A stretch of DNA of 64,000 nt from Desulfovibrionaceae bacterium (GTDB lineage Bacteria > Desulfobacterota > Desulfovibrionia > Desulfovibrionales > Desulfovibrionaceae), in NCBI GenBank assembly GCA_028689675.1, contig JAQVCS010000006.1, positions 62,001 through 126,000 on the forward strand, given 5' to 3'. Shown one piece after another: positions 41,731-50,527 of the stretch. The position numbers and the translations under genes were made by a program. How positions within the stretch are numbered: position 1 is the first letter of the stretch; each line of letters starts with the position of its first letter. The notes below the pieces were generated by a model. It saw only the letters and a program-made list of their open reading frames with translations, ran no database searches and was not told where the DNA came from.

Positions 41731-42036
41731 TGCCGCTCGAATAAAACCATTGTTTGTAAGCCAGTATACATATTGCTTGGTAATGTCAAATAAGATATTA
41801 ATGGCAGTATCATAATATACTATCCTGTAACTATATAAATAGTATTCGTATAAGTATTGTCATTATTATATTATTTATATTTAATTTTTATATTCATGTA
41901 ACATTTTTAAAATACCTATTGACTATACTGTTCTATTTTAATATGTGCTTACTAAGCTCTTATAAATTTATTGTAATAAATTATATTTCTTGTAACATAA
42001 TATAGTATAAATTGTAACCCTATGCAGGAGAACATC
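41731..42036. other. AT-rich divergent region with TTGTAA repeats
   Basis: The region is very AT-rich from 41780 on and holds no gene. Three TTGTAA direct repeats stand at 41971, 41990 and 42012, about two helical turns apart, just before the second effector. The first overlaps a palindrome ATTTATT-GT-AATAAAT. TATAGTATAA near 42001 could be a -10 element. No GG-N10-GC promoter was found for the effector here. Confidence 0.4.
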
Positions 42037-44424
42037 ATGGCACAGCTACAGGAAAATATACAAATTGATTCTTTCAGGGCACTCTCGACACAGTGGGGAA
42101 ACATAACGCACACCGATGCGGGTTTGGTGCACGGCAGAGGGCTTACTTGGTTTCGTTCGGCATTCAATGTGCAGAACGCAAGACAAGACAATGTGAGAAC
42201 GCTCAACACCCTGCGGCAGGCTATTGCACAGGATGACCGCTATGCCCTTGTAGCTGGGCAGGTGGAAGCAAAGCTTGGGCGCATCAATACCCATTACCCC
42301 CTTTCTGCGCGCAGCGTTAAAAACATTCTCAATACCCTTGATTCTGCTGTAGAAACACGAGTTCAGACAAATAAAAATTTAACGCAAAGCACATTGGTAA
42401 ACTGCCTTTCACAAGAAAGGGTACACGATATTTTAGAAAACTTAAAAATAGTAACACCTGATATTGAAAATTTTGAAACTTATTTCACACAAGAAAAACA
42501 GCAGCAATTTATATCTGTCATGAAGGCGCGTATTCTTGCCCAACAGGGAGATTTTTTGCAGCCACCAAGTAATGAGGACATAAAAAATCAAATAAACAAT
42601 ACCCTACATGATATATATGCAATCTATTCAGAATTAAAAAATTCACCCATTGAACAAAATATAAAAAATGATATTTTTATCTCAATATTTAAAAATAACA
42701 CTATAGACACATCAGAAGCAATACATAATGAAATTGAAAAACAAGAACATATACTGCACAATACAACACTGATTGATGAACAAGTAACAACAGATGGTAT
42801 AAAGATAATTTTTCAAGAGTTACTTAAAACATCACCAGTGCCCGATGCTCTTCCCACTGAAGAAGGGCTTCAGAATATTCAAAAGAGAATAAAAGATATC
42901 CTTACTAAAAAAGATAGTTTTACTACATCAGATTTTACTTTTGAAGAAATAACCAAAATATTACAGATAGTTGCGCAATCTTATAGGGTTGGAATAGAGG
43001 AAAGTGCACGACTTGAAGGAAATGATGCTGTTTTTTTAAAAAATTTATGTCAACAAATTGGTCTGACCGCTCCTCATAATTACATGGAAATGCTTACTAC
43101 TCAAGCTAAAAAAAATACTAATTTACAACTTAAAGAACAATTACAGAAACAGAATACTATTGCACTGTTTGAACATTATATACGAAATATGGTAAGAAAT
43201 AGTGCAATAAAAAATGCTCCACTCTATATTATCAGACATTCTGGTGTTACACCGCAGCAATATTATGAGCATATTGCAGGGCTCATGAAAAATGCCGCGC
43301 AAGCACAGGGGCAACAGGCGGCAAATATCTACTCACTCCTTACAGAAGGTGTGGGCGCGAAAGTGTATGCAAAGATGCGTCTTTTACAAAATGAACCCGC
43401 AACAGCTGAACCATTTATGCTGCTAACAAGCCTTATTACGAATTTTGGGGCAGCTGCGGGAAAAAGCACAGCAGAAATACAGGCTACATTAGAGCAGGCA
43501 CAATTGCCAGAACTGTGCAGAATGGATGCCACTATTCCCTTGCGTACCAAAGAAAATCCCTGGCTCGCTATGGAAAGGAGCAAAGAGGAACTGTGCAAGG
43601 ATTTTAATAGCCTTATCCTGCTGGAAGTCGCAAAAGAATATATGCAAGGCGAATATTATACAGCATTTAAAAAAGATTTTATGCGGCAACAACCTGTATT
43701 GCTTAATGGAATACCATACCCAACAAAAGAGGAACGCGCTGTATATTTATCTTCTTCAGCCACTCCTGAGCAGAAAGAACAGATTTTTGAACAAGTGCGT
43801 AATCACTATACAGCATTTGTAAGTGGCAACCCAGACACGACATATGAAACTGCACCACTTGAGATTAAGCATAAAGTCAATATTATAACAGCATTTTTAA
43901 ACCAAGAAACACGTAAACTTTCATTTGATTTACTATTTAAAAATACTATATCACGTATAGACTCAAATATTCCTATAGCATATTTACAAAAAGAAAATTC
44001 TGAAGACTATAGAGTATATAATGAAAAAAATGGAGATATAACACTTTCAATACATGTAGAACTTCCTATAAAGATTATTATAGAGACACAAAATGATGCT
44101 ACAGGACCTATAAAAATAAATGAAAGAACATCATATCAAAATTTTGGCGTAAGTTTCACATTGGCAGAACAAAGTTTAACAAAGTTGGCAAATCAAAACT
44201 GGGAAGAATTTTCAAAACGTGGCCATGAGAGCATTCGAAATATAAATCATAACGATATTCCAGAAAACCTAAGAATACCATTCAGCAATTTTTCAATTGA
44301 TGGAATGATAGAAATACATGAAAAGCAAACAGAAAATGAAGAAATCCAAGTTCATGATGAAATAGAAGCACAAGACGTACAGAGAGAGCATGGCAATGAT
44401 GTTGTACAGGAACAAGTAATATAA
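42037..44424 (+). CDS. Putative type III secretion effector, second and larger
   Basis: A 795-residue, helical, Gln/Asn/Lys-rich soluble protein with no signal peptide, membrane helix or recognised domain. The ATG at 42037 is preferred to one 15 bases earlier because AGGAG fits it. A CesT-like chaperone gene follows after 27 bases. Its first 110 residues are GC-rich in coding and share the R-x3-VR and PLSARSVKNIL...ETRV pattern with the other effector. Most of the rest (42360-43240 and 43830-44370) is strongly AT-rich, with an intervening GC-richer part around 43250-43600. The mosaic fits horizontal gain of effector bodies. The last 35 residues are acidic (EIQVHDEIEAQDVQ). Confidence 0.6.
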   Translation: MAQLQENIQIDSFRALSTQWGNITHTDAGLVHGRGLTWFRSAFNVQNARQDNVRTLNTLRQAIAQDDRYALVAGQVEAKLGRINTHYPLSARSVKNILNTLDSAVETRVQTNKNLTQSTLVNCLSQERVHDILENLKIVTPDIENFETYFTQEKQQQFISVMKARILAQQGDFLQPPSNEDIKNQINNTLHDIYAIYSELKNSPIEQNIKNDIFISIFKNNTIDTSEAIHNEIEKQEHILHNTTLIDEQVTTDGIKIIFQELLKTSPVPDALPTEEGLQNIQKRIKDILTKKDSFTTSDFTFEEITKILQIVAQSYRVGIEESARLEGNDAVFLKNLCQQIGLTAPHNYMEMLTTQAKKNTNLQLKEQLQKQNTIALFEHYIRNMVRNSAIKNAPLYIIRHSGVTPQQYYEHIAGLMKNAAQAQGQQAANIYSLLTEGVGAKVYAKMRLLQNEPATAEPFMLLTSLITNFGAAAGKSTAEIQATLEQAQLPELCRMDATIPLRTKENPWLAMERSKEELCKDFNSLILLEVAKEYMQGEYYTAFKKDFMRQQPVLLNGIPYPTKEERAVYLSSSATPEQKEQIFEQVRNHYTAFVSGNPDTTYETAPLEIKHKVNIITAFLNQETRKLSFDLLFKNTISRIDSNIPIAYLQKENSEDYRVYNEKNGDITLSIHVELPIKIIIETQNDATGPIKINERTSYQNFGVSFTLAEQSLTKLANQNWEEFSKRGHESIRNINHNDIPENLRIPFSNFSIDGMIEIHEKQTENEEIQVHDEIEAQDVQREHGNDVVQEQVI

Positions 44425-44451
44425 TATATTATACACTAAAGGACGTGTGCT

Positions 44452-44913
44452 ATGAAAAATCAGTTAGAAAGCATTCTTATGCAATTTGGTGAAAATTTTG
44501 GCATTCAGGGCTTGTGTTTTGATGAATATCAGTCCTATATGCTGCTTATTGATGACCTGACATTTATGCTGCAAAAAAAGCAAGAACAGAACACGCTGTT
44601 AATTTATTGCCCTCTGCTTGACCTTGACCCCGATGCCCCCAAAGAAATGCTGCTGACCATACTAGAAGCCAACTGCCTTGGCGCTGGCACACATGGCCTG
44701 CACCTTGGGCTGGAAAAAGACCTGCGTGTTTTTATTCTTTCTGGTTCAATGAGCACAACAGATCTTTCGCTGGTTGAGCTAGAGCGCCTCATTCAATTTT
44801 TTGTTGATGAGGCAAACCGCTGGAGGGAACAATTGCGTGAATGGCAGCAAAAGCCACTGCCTATGGTAAGCGCCCCCTCAGCGCTCAACGCTTTGCAAGG
44901 CATTATGGCGTAA
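44452..44913 (+). CDS. CesT-family type III secretion chaperone
   Basis: A 153-residue protein with class I chaperone features: an amphipathic N-terminal helix (LESILMQFGENFGI), the strand DEYQSYMLLIDDLTFML, NTLLIYCPLLDLDPDAPKEM, the helix LLTILEANCLGAGTHGLHLGLE and the strand LRVFILSGSMS, ending in a long helix. The GTHGLHLGLE segment is typical of CesT-like proteins. It lies directly behind the 795-residue gene, its probable client. AAGGACG stands before the ATG; a terminator shared with the convergent IscA-like gene follows. Confidence 0.85.
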   Translation: MKNQLESILMQFGENFGIQGLCFDEYQSYMLLIDDLTFMLQKKQEQNTLLIYCPLLDLDPDAPKEMLLTILEANCLGAGTHGLHLGLEKDLRVFILSGSMSTTDLSLVELERLIQFFVDEANRWREQLREWQQKPLPMVSAPSALNALQGIMA

Positions 44914-45042
44914 AGGTAAAGGCTGGCGCATGCTGTTTTTTGCCAACTTAAAAAATTAGACTGAGTACATAGCGCAGCTTACTTGTGCACCCCTGTGAGC
45001 ACATCGCAAATGCGTAATGCGCTAAAAACTCAGGCCATACAA

Positions 45043-45078
45043 AACAAGGGGGGCTTCCTGCATAAAGCCCCCCTTGTT
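45043..45078. terminator. Bidirectional terminator between chaperone and IscA-like gene
   Basis: AACAAGGGGGGCTT (45043-45056) and AAGCCCCCCTTGTT (45065-45078) form a perfect 14-bp stem with T-rich ends on both strands. Confidence 0.92.
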
Positions 45079-45083
45079 TATTG

Positions 45084-45416
45084 TTAGTGCTCGCCGCACG
45101 AGCCGCAGGAAGAGCAGCACGAACCGCACGGGCTGCCTTCTTCAGCAGGCAGGGCTTGTTCTGGCTCTACAGTAAAGCCCATATAGGTCAAATCAATGCT
45201 GACAGATTTAATCTGTTCCAATAAAGTCTTTTCTATAGCAAAGGTAAAGCCAGCAGCCTCGCCAGTAGCGTCATTGTCATTGGCTTCATCAAGGGCAAGG
45301 GCAAGGCGCGAGCCGCTGCACCCGCTAGGGGCAACATAAATGCGAATACCGCTGCGTTCCTTACCTTCAAAATAGGCTTCCAGTTCTTTGCGCGCGCTGT
45401 CTGATACCTGAATCAT
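45084..45416 (-). CDS. IscA/HesB-family iron-sulfur-type protein with Cys-rich tail
   Basis: A 110-residue protein of the HesB/IscA (A-type carrier) fold: MIQVSDSARKELEAYFEGKE, then RIYVAPSGCSGSRLALALDE carrying the first conserved Cys, and DLTYMGFTVEPE. The C-terminus ends in a cluster CGSCCSSCGSCGEH that could bind metal. This short form is common in Desulfovibrionaceae and differs from canonical IscA, where two Cys lie in a C-x-C near the end. AGGAG precedes the ATG at 45416; an intrinsic terminator stands just before it. Confidence 0.85.
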   Translation of the reverse strand: MIQVSDSARKELEAYFEGKERSGIRIYVAPSGCSGSRLALALDEANDNDATGEAAGFTFAIEKTLLEQIKSVSIDLTYMGFTVEPEQALPAEEGSPCGSCCSSCGSCGEH

Positions 45417-45440
45417 ATAAACTCCTGTGTGTATAAAGAA

Positions 45441-45465
45441 TAAAAAAGCCACACAAGCGTGTGGC
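45441..45465 (-). terminator. Intrinsic terminator immediately upstream of the IscA-like gene
   Basis: On the minus strand GCCACAC-GCTT-GTGTGGC is followed by TTTTTTA. It ends about 25 bases before the IscA-like ATG. It could end the transcript from the SpoIIE-type gene, release a small RNA, or attenuate the IscA-like gene. Confidence 0.7.
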
Positions 45466-45968
45466 GAAAGTACAGCGAAGGAGCAATGACTGGCAGTGAA
45501 GAAAAAACGCTTCACCATGCAAAGACACGCAGGCATCCAGCCCCCGCTGCACCACCAAAGGGTCAGGTCATCCCAAAAGTACAAGACACCACAGCAGCGG
45601 TGTACAAGCGCGTCGGGAATGATGCGGGGGGTAAAAAAAATGTCTTGCCCATTGCTGCAACAGGTTGCCATAGCTACAGGCGCTCTGTCAATACATAGGG
45701 CACAAAAGCCACAGGGCAAAGCGCAGTGGTCATGCCATACACTGCTTTATTGCCTGCAAACAACAGCTGTGCATTGCTGCATCATAGGTAGATAATATAA
45801 CTGGTTAAACACTACGCGCATTTCTCCTGCAGAGCCTGCACAAAGCCATGCTGCACCTGCCCCTCGCCTGCACCTTGGCGCCCCCCTAAGCCTGCAAAAG
45901 CCCACAGGCTGCACGGCTAACAAGCCCGAAATATCGTCAAAAATGGCTTATGCTACAGCTCTCCCTGC
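45466..45968. other. Gene-free 3' region of the SpoIIE-type phosphatase gene
   Basis: No supported ORF lies in these 503 bases on either strand; the minus-strand open frame extending the IscA-like gene is Cys/Phe-rich and has no start signal. A short stem AGCCTG/CAGGCT occurs near 45890-45912. The interval between the phosphatase stop and the terminator at 45441 is long enough for a small RNA, but no promoter is clear. Confidence 0.4.
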
Positions 45969-47966
45969 TCATCCAGCGGCTTGGGCATCAGGCTGATATT
46001 GTATGCACAAAATAGTAATATCATCAGAAGCGGGCTGCCCCTGCACATGGTTGGCAACCCCCTCCAGCACAGCTTGCATCAGCATAACGGGCACGCGCGA
46101 GGGGCTGCTGGTAAGTGCTGCCTGCATGGCTTCATAAGAATATTCCTCTTTGTGCTCATTCATGGCTTCGTTCACACCGTCGGTATACAAAAAGAGGCTT
46201 TCTCCAGCATGAATTTGCGTAGTGTGCAGGCAGTATTCCACCTCTTCCATAGCACCCACCACAGGGCCGCTTAGCCCTGTCAACCAGCGCATAGCGCCCG
46301 CTTCCCCCAATATAAGGGGCTGATTATGCCCACCATTGGCATAGCAAATTTCACCGCTGTTTACATCAAGCACGCCAATAAACAGGGTAACAAACATGCA
46401 GGTGGTGTTTTCACTGGCAAGGCTATTGTTGACAATGCTCATAAGCATTTCTGGTGAAGGGCAGGTTTTGGCATGTGAACGAATAAGCGTTACCGCCATG
46501 CTCATAAAAAGAGAAGCAGGCACGCCCTTGCCCGAAACATCCCCAATGACAAAGCATAAATGCGTTTCATCCAGCATAAAAAAGTCATACAAATCACCGC
46601 CCACTTCACGCGCGGGAATAAGGCTTGCCGCAATGAGAAAACGCCCGTCCGAAACAGAAGCTGGCAGGGGCTCGGGCAAAATATCCATTTGAATTTCAGT
46701 AGCGGCGGCAAGTTCCCCTGCCATGCGTTCCCTGCTTGAAACAGCCTCCATCAATTCGCGCACACGGCTGCGCAGAGTTTTATCCATAAAAAGAAAAGAC
46801 GAGGCCAGTTCCTTCATTTCCAGCCCACCCTCACCAGCGGCAAGGGCTTTGAGCGCAGGGTCTTCTGCTCGTGCTTTTTCAAAATTTTGTTCGGGCAGGC
46901 TGCGGGCATAGGCGGCAAGGCGATACAAAGGCCGCGTAAGGCGAGAAACAATAAGCATGGCAATGGGCAAAATGCACACAATGGCAAAGCACAAGGCCGC
47001 AATAAGGGCATACGAAAGCCTGTGGCCAGGCGCCAGCGCCTCATCTTCATAAGCCATGCCCACCACATACCAGTCCAGCGGTTTAACATAGCGCACAAAA
47101 AGCGCAGCCATGCGCTCTGTTTGCTCTGTGTTTTGCAGTAAGGCTGAGGCGGGTATGGCAAGGGGCTTTTCTGGCTGTGCGGCCGCTTGCGGCAAAAGTT
47201 CCACAAGCAATTTCCCAGAAGCCGTACGCGCCTGCGCAAGGGAAGGCTGCAACGAAGCCTGCCCTATGGCTACTTCCCCCTTACTGGTAAGCGCAAAAAT
47301 AATGCCTGTATTGCCTAAGGAAATTTCTTGAAAATTCTTTGTTAATTCAGTGAAATTTTGCTGCTGTATATTCTTCAATTCGTCTTCCAAAGGGCGTACC
47401 CCTGCCCACAAGCCAACCAGCAGCCCTTGCTTGGGCAAGAAAAAATGCACGCCATAAAAACGCTGAAAAACACCTTTGTGCTGCCAGCCAACCAGACAAT
47501 TTGCCGGCATATTTCTCTGTGCCAGTGTCAGCATTGTTTCGCCCACGGGGCGCTCTTTAATATCCCGCAGGCTATAGGGGTTAGCCGTTTTAAGCCCAGC
47601 CGAGCTGTAGCGGGGCGTCCACTGTGCATCCAGCGCTATAAGGTCTATTCCTTCTGGCAGAGGAAAAGCACGAAACAAAGCCACAGGGTTTTCACTGGTG
47701 GATGCCAATTGCTGCAAAATATTCTGCAACAGAGCCATACGTGTTTTGAGCGCCACGGCCTGCTTTGTTTTAATACGAAAAAGAATCTGATAATGGTCAA
47801 GAGCATTTAATGTTGCCAATTGTACTATATTACTGGCATTACGGCATTGCTCTTCCAGCATACTTTTTTCAACGCTGTATTTACTGAAAAGCCCTACCCC
47901 TGCGGCAAGAACAATAAGTGAACCTGCCACCAGCAAAGCAAGTTTTGTTTTTGTGGACAAAAGCAT
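45969..47966 (-). CDS. Membrane-bound SpoIIE-type serine/threonine phosphatase (RsbU-like) with extracytoplasmic sensor
   Basis: A 665-residue signalling protein. A transmembrane helix at residues 9-28 leads to a periplasmic Cache-like sensor (about 30-315). A second helix (about 320-345, ALIAALCFAIVCILPIAMLIV) is followed by HAMP (SRLTRPLYRLAAYARSL), a coiled linker and a PP2C domain (about 430-655) with GGDLYDFF, VIGDVSGKGVPASLFM, YANGGHNQP and SDDITIL, the metal-binding Asp motifs. Such enzymes dephosphorylate anti-sigma-factor antagonists. It lies between the effector genes and the T3SS locus; partner-switching control of T3SS is known in Bordetella and Pseudomonas, so a role here is plausible. 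Confidence 0.9.
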   Translation of the reverse strand: MLLSTKTKLALLVAGSLIVLAAGVGLFSKYSVEKSMLEEQCRNASNIVQLATLNALDHYQILFRIKTKQAVALKTRMALLQNILQQLASTSENPVALFRAFPLPEGIDLIALDAQWTPRYSSAGLKTANPYSLRDIKERPVGETMLTLAQRNMPANCLVGWQHKGVFQRFYGVHFFLPKQGLLVGLWAGVRPLEDELKNIQQQNFTELTKNFQEISLGNTGIIFALTSKGEVAIGQASLQPSLAQARTASGKLLVELLPQAAAQPEKPLAIPASALLQNTEQTERMAALFVRYVKPLDWYVVGMAYEDEALAPGHRLSYALIAALCFAIVCILPIAMLIVSRLTRPLYRLAAYARSLPEQNFEKARAEDPALKALAAGEGGLEMKELASSFLFMDKTLRSRVRELMEAVSSRERMAGELAAATEIQMDILPEPLPASVSDGRFLIAASLIPAREVGGDLYDFFMLDETHLCFVIGDVSGKGVPASLFMSMAVTLIRSHAKTCPSPEMLMSIVNNSLASENTTCMFVTLFIGVLDVNSGEICYANGGHNQPLILGEAGAMRWLTGLSGPVVGAMEEVEYCLHTTQIHAGESLFLYTDGVNEAMNEHKEEYSYEAMQAALTSSPSRVPVMLMQAVLEGVANHVQGQPASDDITILCIQYQPDAQAAG

Positions 47967-48154
47967 GGCTCTTCCCTTTTCTTAAAAACATGGCAACAAG
48001 AATATAGGCTGTGGTCTGTAGCAAGATACAAATCTGTTACAAAGAAAAACGCAAGAACTTCTGAACGTATTGTGTGCGCCTGCTTGTGCAGCCTTAAGCA
48101 CAAAGCATTGTTGCTTTGCCATAGTATTTTTGCTTCTTTGCCAAAATAGAGACA

Positions 48155-49426
48155 CTATTCCATAGTATTTTCAGTAATGCCCATGCGCAATAATTTCTTG
48201 CGCAAGCCCTCGCGCGTAATGCCCAGCAAGGCCGCAGCTTCTGTGCGTGTTTTGCTTTGGGCAAGGGCAGCCCGCACGCATTGCCTTTCCATAGCTTCAA
48301 GCGGAAACAGCGTGGGGGCTGGGCATTGTTCTGCCATGGCTTGTGTGCTGTTCGTGCTTTGCCTTGGTATGGCCGATAAAATACGAGGGGAAAGGTCGCA
48401 GGCTTCCAGCACTTGCTCTGGGGCAAGGGCAGCCGCACGCTCCATTTCATTTTGCAATTCCCGCACATTGCCTGGCCATGTATAGTGCAAAAGCACTTCG
48501 CGCGCCGAAAGACTGATGCTGAGCGGGGCACGCCCCTTGGCAGTACAATGTTTTTCTAAAAAGAATTGTGCCAGCAGTAAAATATCATCCCCTCGTTCAC
48601 GCAATGCAGGCAATATAATTTCTGCCACATTGAGGCGATAATACAAATCTTCACGAAAGCGCCCTTCCTGTACGGCCAAGGCAAGGTCTATATTGGTAGC
48701 GGCAATAATATTGATATCCACAGGTACAGGTTTGCTGCTGCCCACACGCACTACGGCGCGCTCTTCAATAACACGCAGTAGCTTTGCCTGATGCGGCAGG
48801 CTTAATTCCCCCAGCTCGTCTAAAAACAGTGTTCCGCCAGAAGCTTCTTCAATGCAGCCCTTGCGCGCAGAAACCCCTGTGGCAATACCCTTTTCTATGC
48901 CAAACACTTCACTTTCAAACAGGCTTTCAGGAATGGCCGTGCAGTTAATAGCAATAAAAGGCCCTTCTTTACGCGGCGAATGCACATGTATCAATTTGGC
49001 AAACACCTCTTTGCCCGTACCAGAATCGCCCAAAAGCAAAGTGTTGATGGGGCGGCGCGCAATGGCAAGAGCAAGAGCAAGAGCGCGGCGTATGGCTTCG
49101 CTATTCCCCACGAGGTGCTTGCCCACATAATTTTCCTGCACTACTTGCAGCAAATTGGTATGCTTTTGCATGAGCTGCGCGCGGGCATCTTCAAGCTGGG
49201 CATTGCGCAGTGAAAGGTCATTGATAAGTTGTGTGGTCTGAAATTCCCGGCCTTCCACTTTAACAAGCATCATACCAAAGGCTTCGGCAAGCTTATAAAT
49301 ACGCTCGGGGTAAAGCCCTTCTTGGGTTAGGGCATACAGGCGGTCGGCATCTGTTGGCTGGCTCCAAGCAATATCATTGCACAACTTTATAAGCAAATCA
49401 AACAGGGTATCTTCTTCCGCTGTCAT
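48155..49426 (-). CDS. Sigma-54-dependent transcriptional activator with atypical GAFTGA loop
   Basis: A 423-residue activator: N-terminal region about 1-100 with helical coil, AAA+ domain about 105-335 (Walker A GDSGTGKE at 133-140; Walker B LFLDELGEL; sensor and RLNVAEI/LPALRERGDDI motifs), and a C-terminal Fis-type helix-turn-helix (TRTEAAALLGITREGLRKKL). The loop contacting sigma-54, normally GAFTGA, reads GIATGV at 180-185, so Phe is missing while Thr-Gly stay. No receiver domain is seen, so activity may depend on protein partners. AGGAG precedes the ATG. It lies 60 bases downstream of sctU, and predicted -24/-12 promoters occur in the same locus. Confidence 0.93.
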   Translation of the reverse strand: MTAEEDTLFDLLIKLCNDIAWSQPTDADRLYALTQEGLYPERIYKLAEAFGMMLVKVEGREFQTTQLINDLSLRNAQLEDARAQLMQKHTNLLQVVQENYVGKHLVGNSEAIRRALALALAIARRPINTLLLGDSGTGKEVFAKLIHVHSPRKEGPFIAINCTAIPESLFESEVFGIEKGIATGVSARKGCIEEASGGTLFLDELGELSLPHQAKLLRVIEERAVVRVGSSKPVPVDINIIAATNIDLALAVQEGRFREDLYYRLNVAEIILPALRERGDDILLLAQFFLEKHCTAKGRAPLSISLSAREVLLHYTWPGNVRELQNEMERAAALAPEQVLEACDLSPRILSAIPRQSTNSTQAMAEQCPAPTLFPLEAMERQCVRAALAQSKTRTEAAALLGITREGLRKKLLRMGITENTME

Positions 49427-49486
49427 AAGGCTCCTTGCGGTGTTATAAAGAAATAGCCTTGCCCGTCAAAAGTGCACAAGGGCACA

Positions 49487-50527
49487 TCATGAACGCTGCA
49501 AGCTTTGCACCCAGCGTAAAACCTCTGCGACAGGGGCAATAAATTCTTTGGGTATATAGCTGTTTTCTGTGCCATTTTCAAAAAGAGCACGCGCAAGAGG
49601 CACATTACGCATAATGGGTATGCCCTCTTCTTTGGCAACGGCTATCATGCGCTGTGCCAGCAACCCTTCCCCCTTGGCCAAAAGCACAGGCAGAGGGGTG
49701 CGGTCTTTTTCATAGTCTAAAGCAATAGCATAATGGGTGGGGTTGGTCACAAGCACCTTCGCTTTTCGTACTTTGCCCATGGTATCCTGCGCAACCAATT
49801 CCTGATGCAATTGCTTGCGCTTGCCTTTTATTTGCGGGTCGCCTTCCGATTCTTTATATTCCCGCTTTACTTCATCCTTGCTCATCATATGCTCTTTGGT
49901 ATAATGCCACTTTTGATACAAAAAATCGAGTGCAGCAATAGTACAAAAAACGCCAGCCGCGGCCAGCAGCAAAGCACTGCCCACAGAGGCCAGAATTGCC
50001 AGCATATCACCCACATTGCCATGCTGAATTTTAAAAAGTAAGCCCAAATTTGCCTCAAGCACCTTCCACACAGCCACGGTCAGCACGGTTACCTTGAGGA
50101 TATTTTTTAAAAACTCCACAAGGTTTTTCATGGCAAACACTTTTTTGAACCACTTGGAGGGGCTGAGGTTCTCCATTTTGGGCATAGCGGCTTTCAGGCA
50201 CACCATAAAGCCCACCTGCGCAATATTGGCAACAATGGCAATGGTCAGCACTAGGCCTATCAGGGGTAGCAGCAGGGCAAGGGCAAGGTCGACAAGGGCG
50301 GTAAGCACAGAGGCAAAGGCTGTATCAAAAGGCTGGGTAAAAACCGTCAGGGGAAAGTTGACCAGCAGCATGAGCTTTTCAAAAATACTGCGCCCCATAG
50401 CAATAAAATATAGGGCAACCCCCATAACCAATAAGGCCGAGGGCACATCTTGGCTTTTGCAAACATCCCCTTTTTCGCGCGCTTCACGCAGCCTTTTTGG
50501 GCTTGGTGGTTCTGTTTTATCGCTCAT
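49487..50527 (-). CDS. sctU: T3SS export apparatus switch protein SctU (YscU/EscU)
   Basis: A 346-residue FlhB/YscU family protein. Four transmembrane helices (about 28-210) follow the SDKTEPPSPKRLREAREKGDV start, which is the family signature. The cytosolic domain contains the self-cleavage site NPTH in LVTNPTHYAIALDYEKD, with the cleaved Asn-Pro bond that switches substrate specificity. It overlaps sctT by four bases (ATGA) and is the last structural gene of the minus-strand T3SS operon, followed by the sigma-54 activator. Confidence 0.96.
   Translation of the reverse strand: MSDKTEPPSPKRLREAREKGDVCKSQDVPSALLVMGVALYFIAMGRSIFEKLMLLVNFPLTVFTQPFDTAFASVLTALVDLALALLLPLIGLVLTIAIVANIAQVGFMVCLKAAMPKMENLSPSKWFKKVFAMKNLVEFLKNILKVTVLTVAVWKVLEANLGLLFKIQHGNVGDMLAILASVGSALLLAAAGVFCTIAALDFLYQKWHYTKEHMMSKDEVKREYKESEGDPQIKGKRKQLHQELVAQDTMGKVRKAKVLVTNPTHYAIALDYEKDRTPLPVLLAKGEGLLAQRMIAVAKEEGIPIMRNVPLARALFENGTENSYIPKEFIAPVAEVLRWVQSLQRS

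Noticed and set aside
45417..45719. N-terminal extension of the IscA-like gene by about 100 codons
   Set aside because: The extension crosses an intrinsic terminator and is Cys/Phe/Trp-rich; AGGAG directly before 45416 defines the start.
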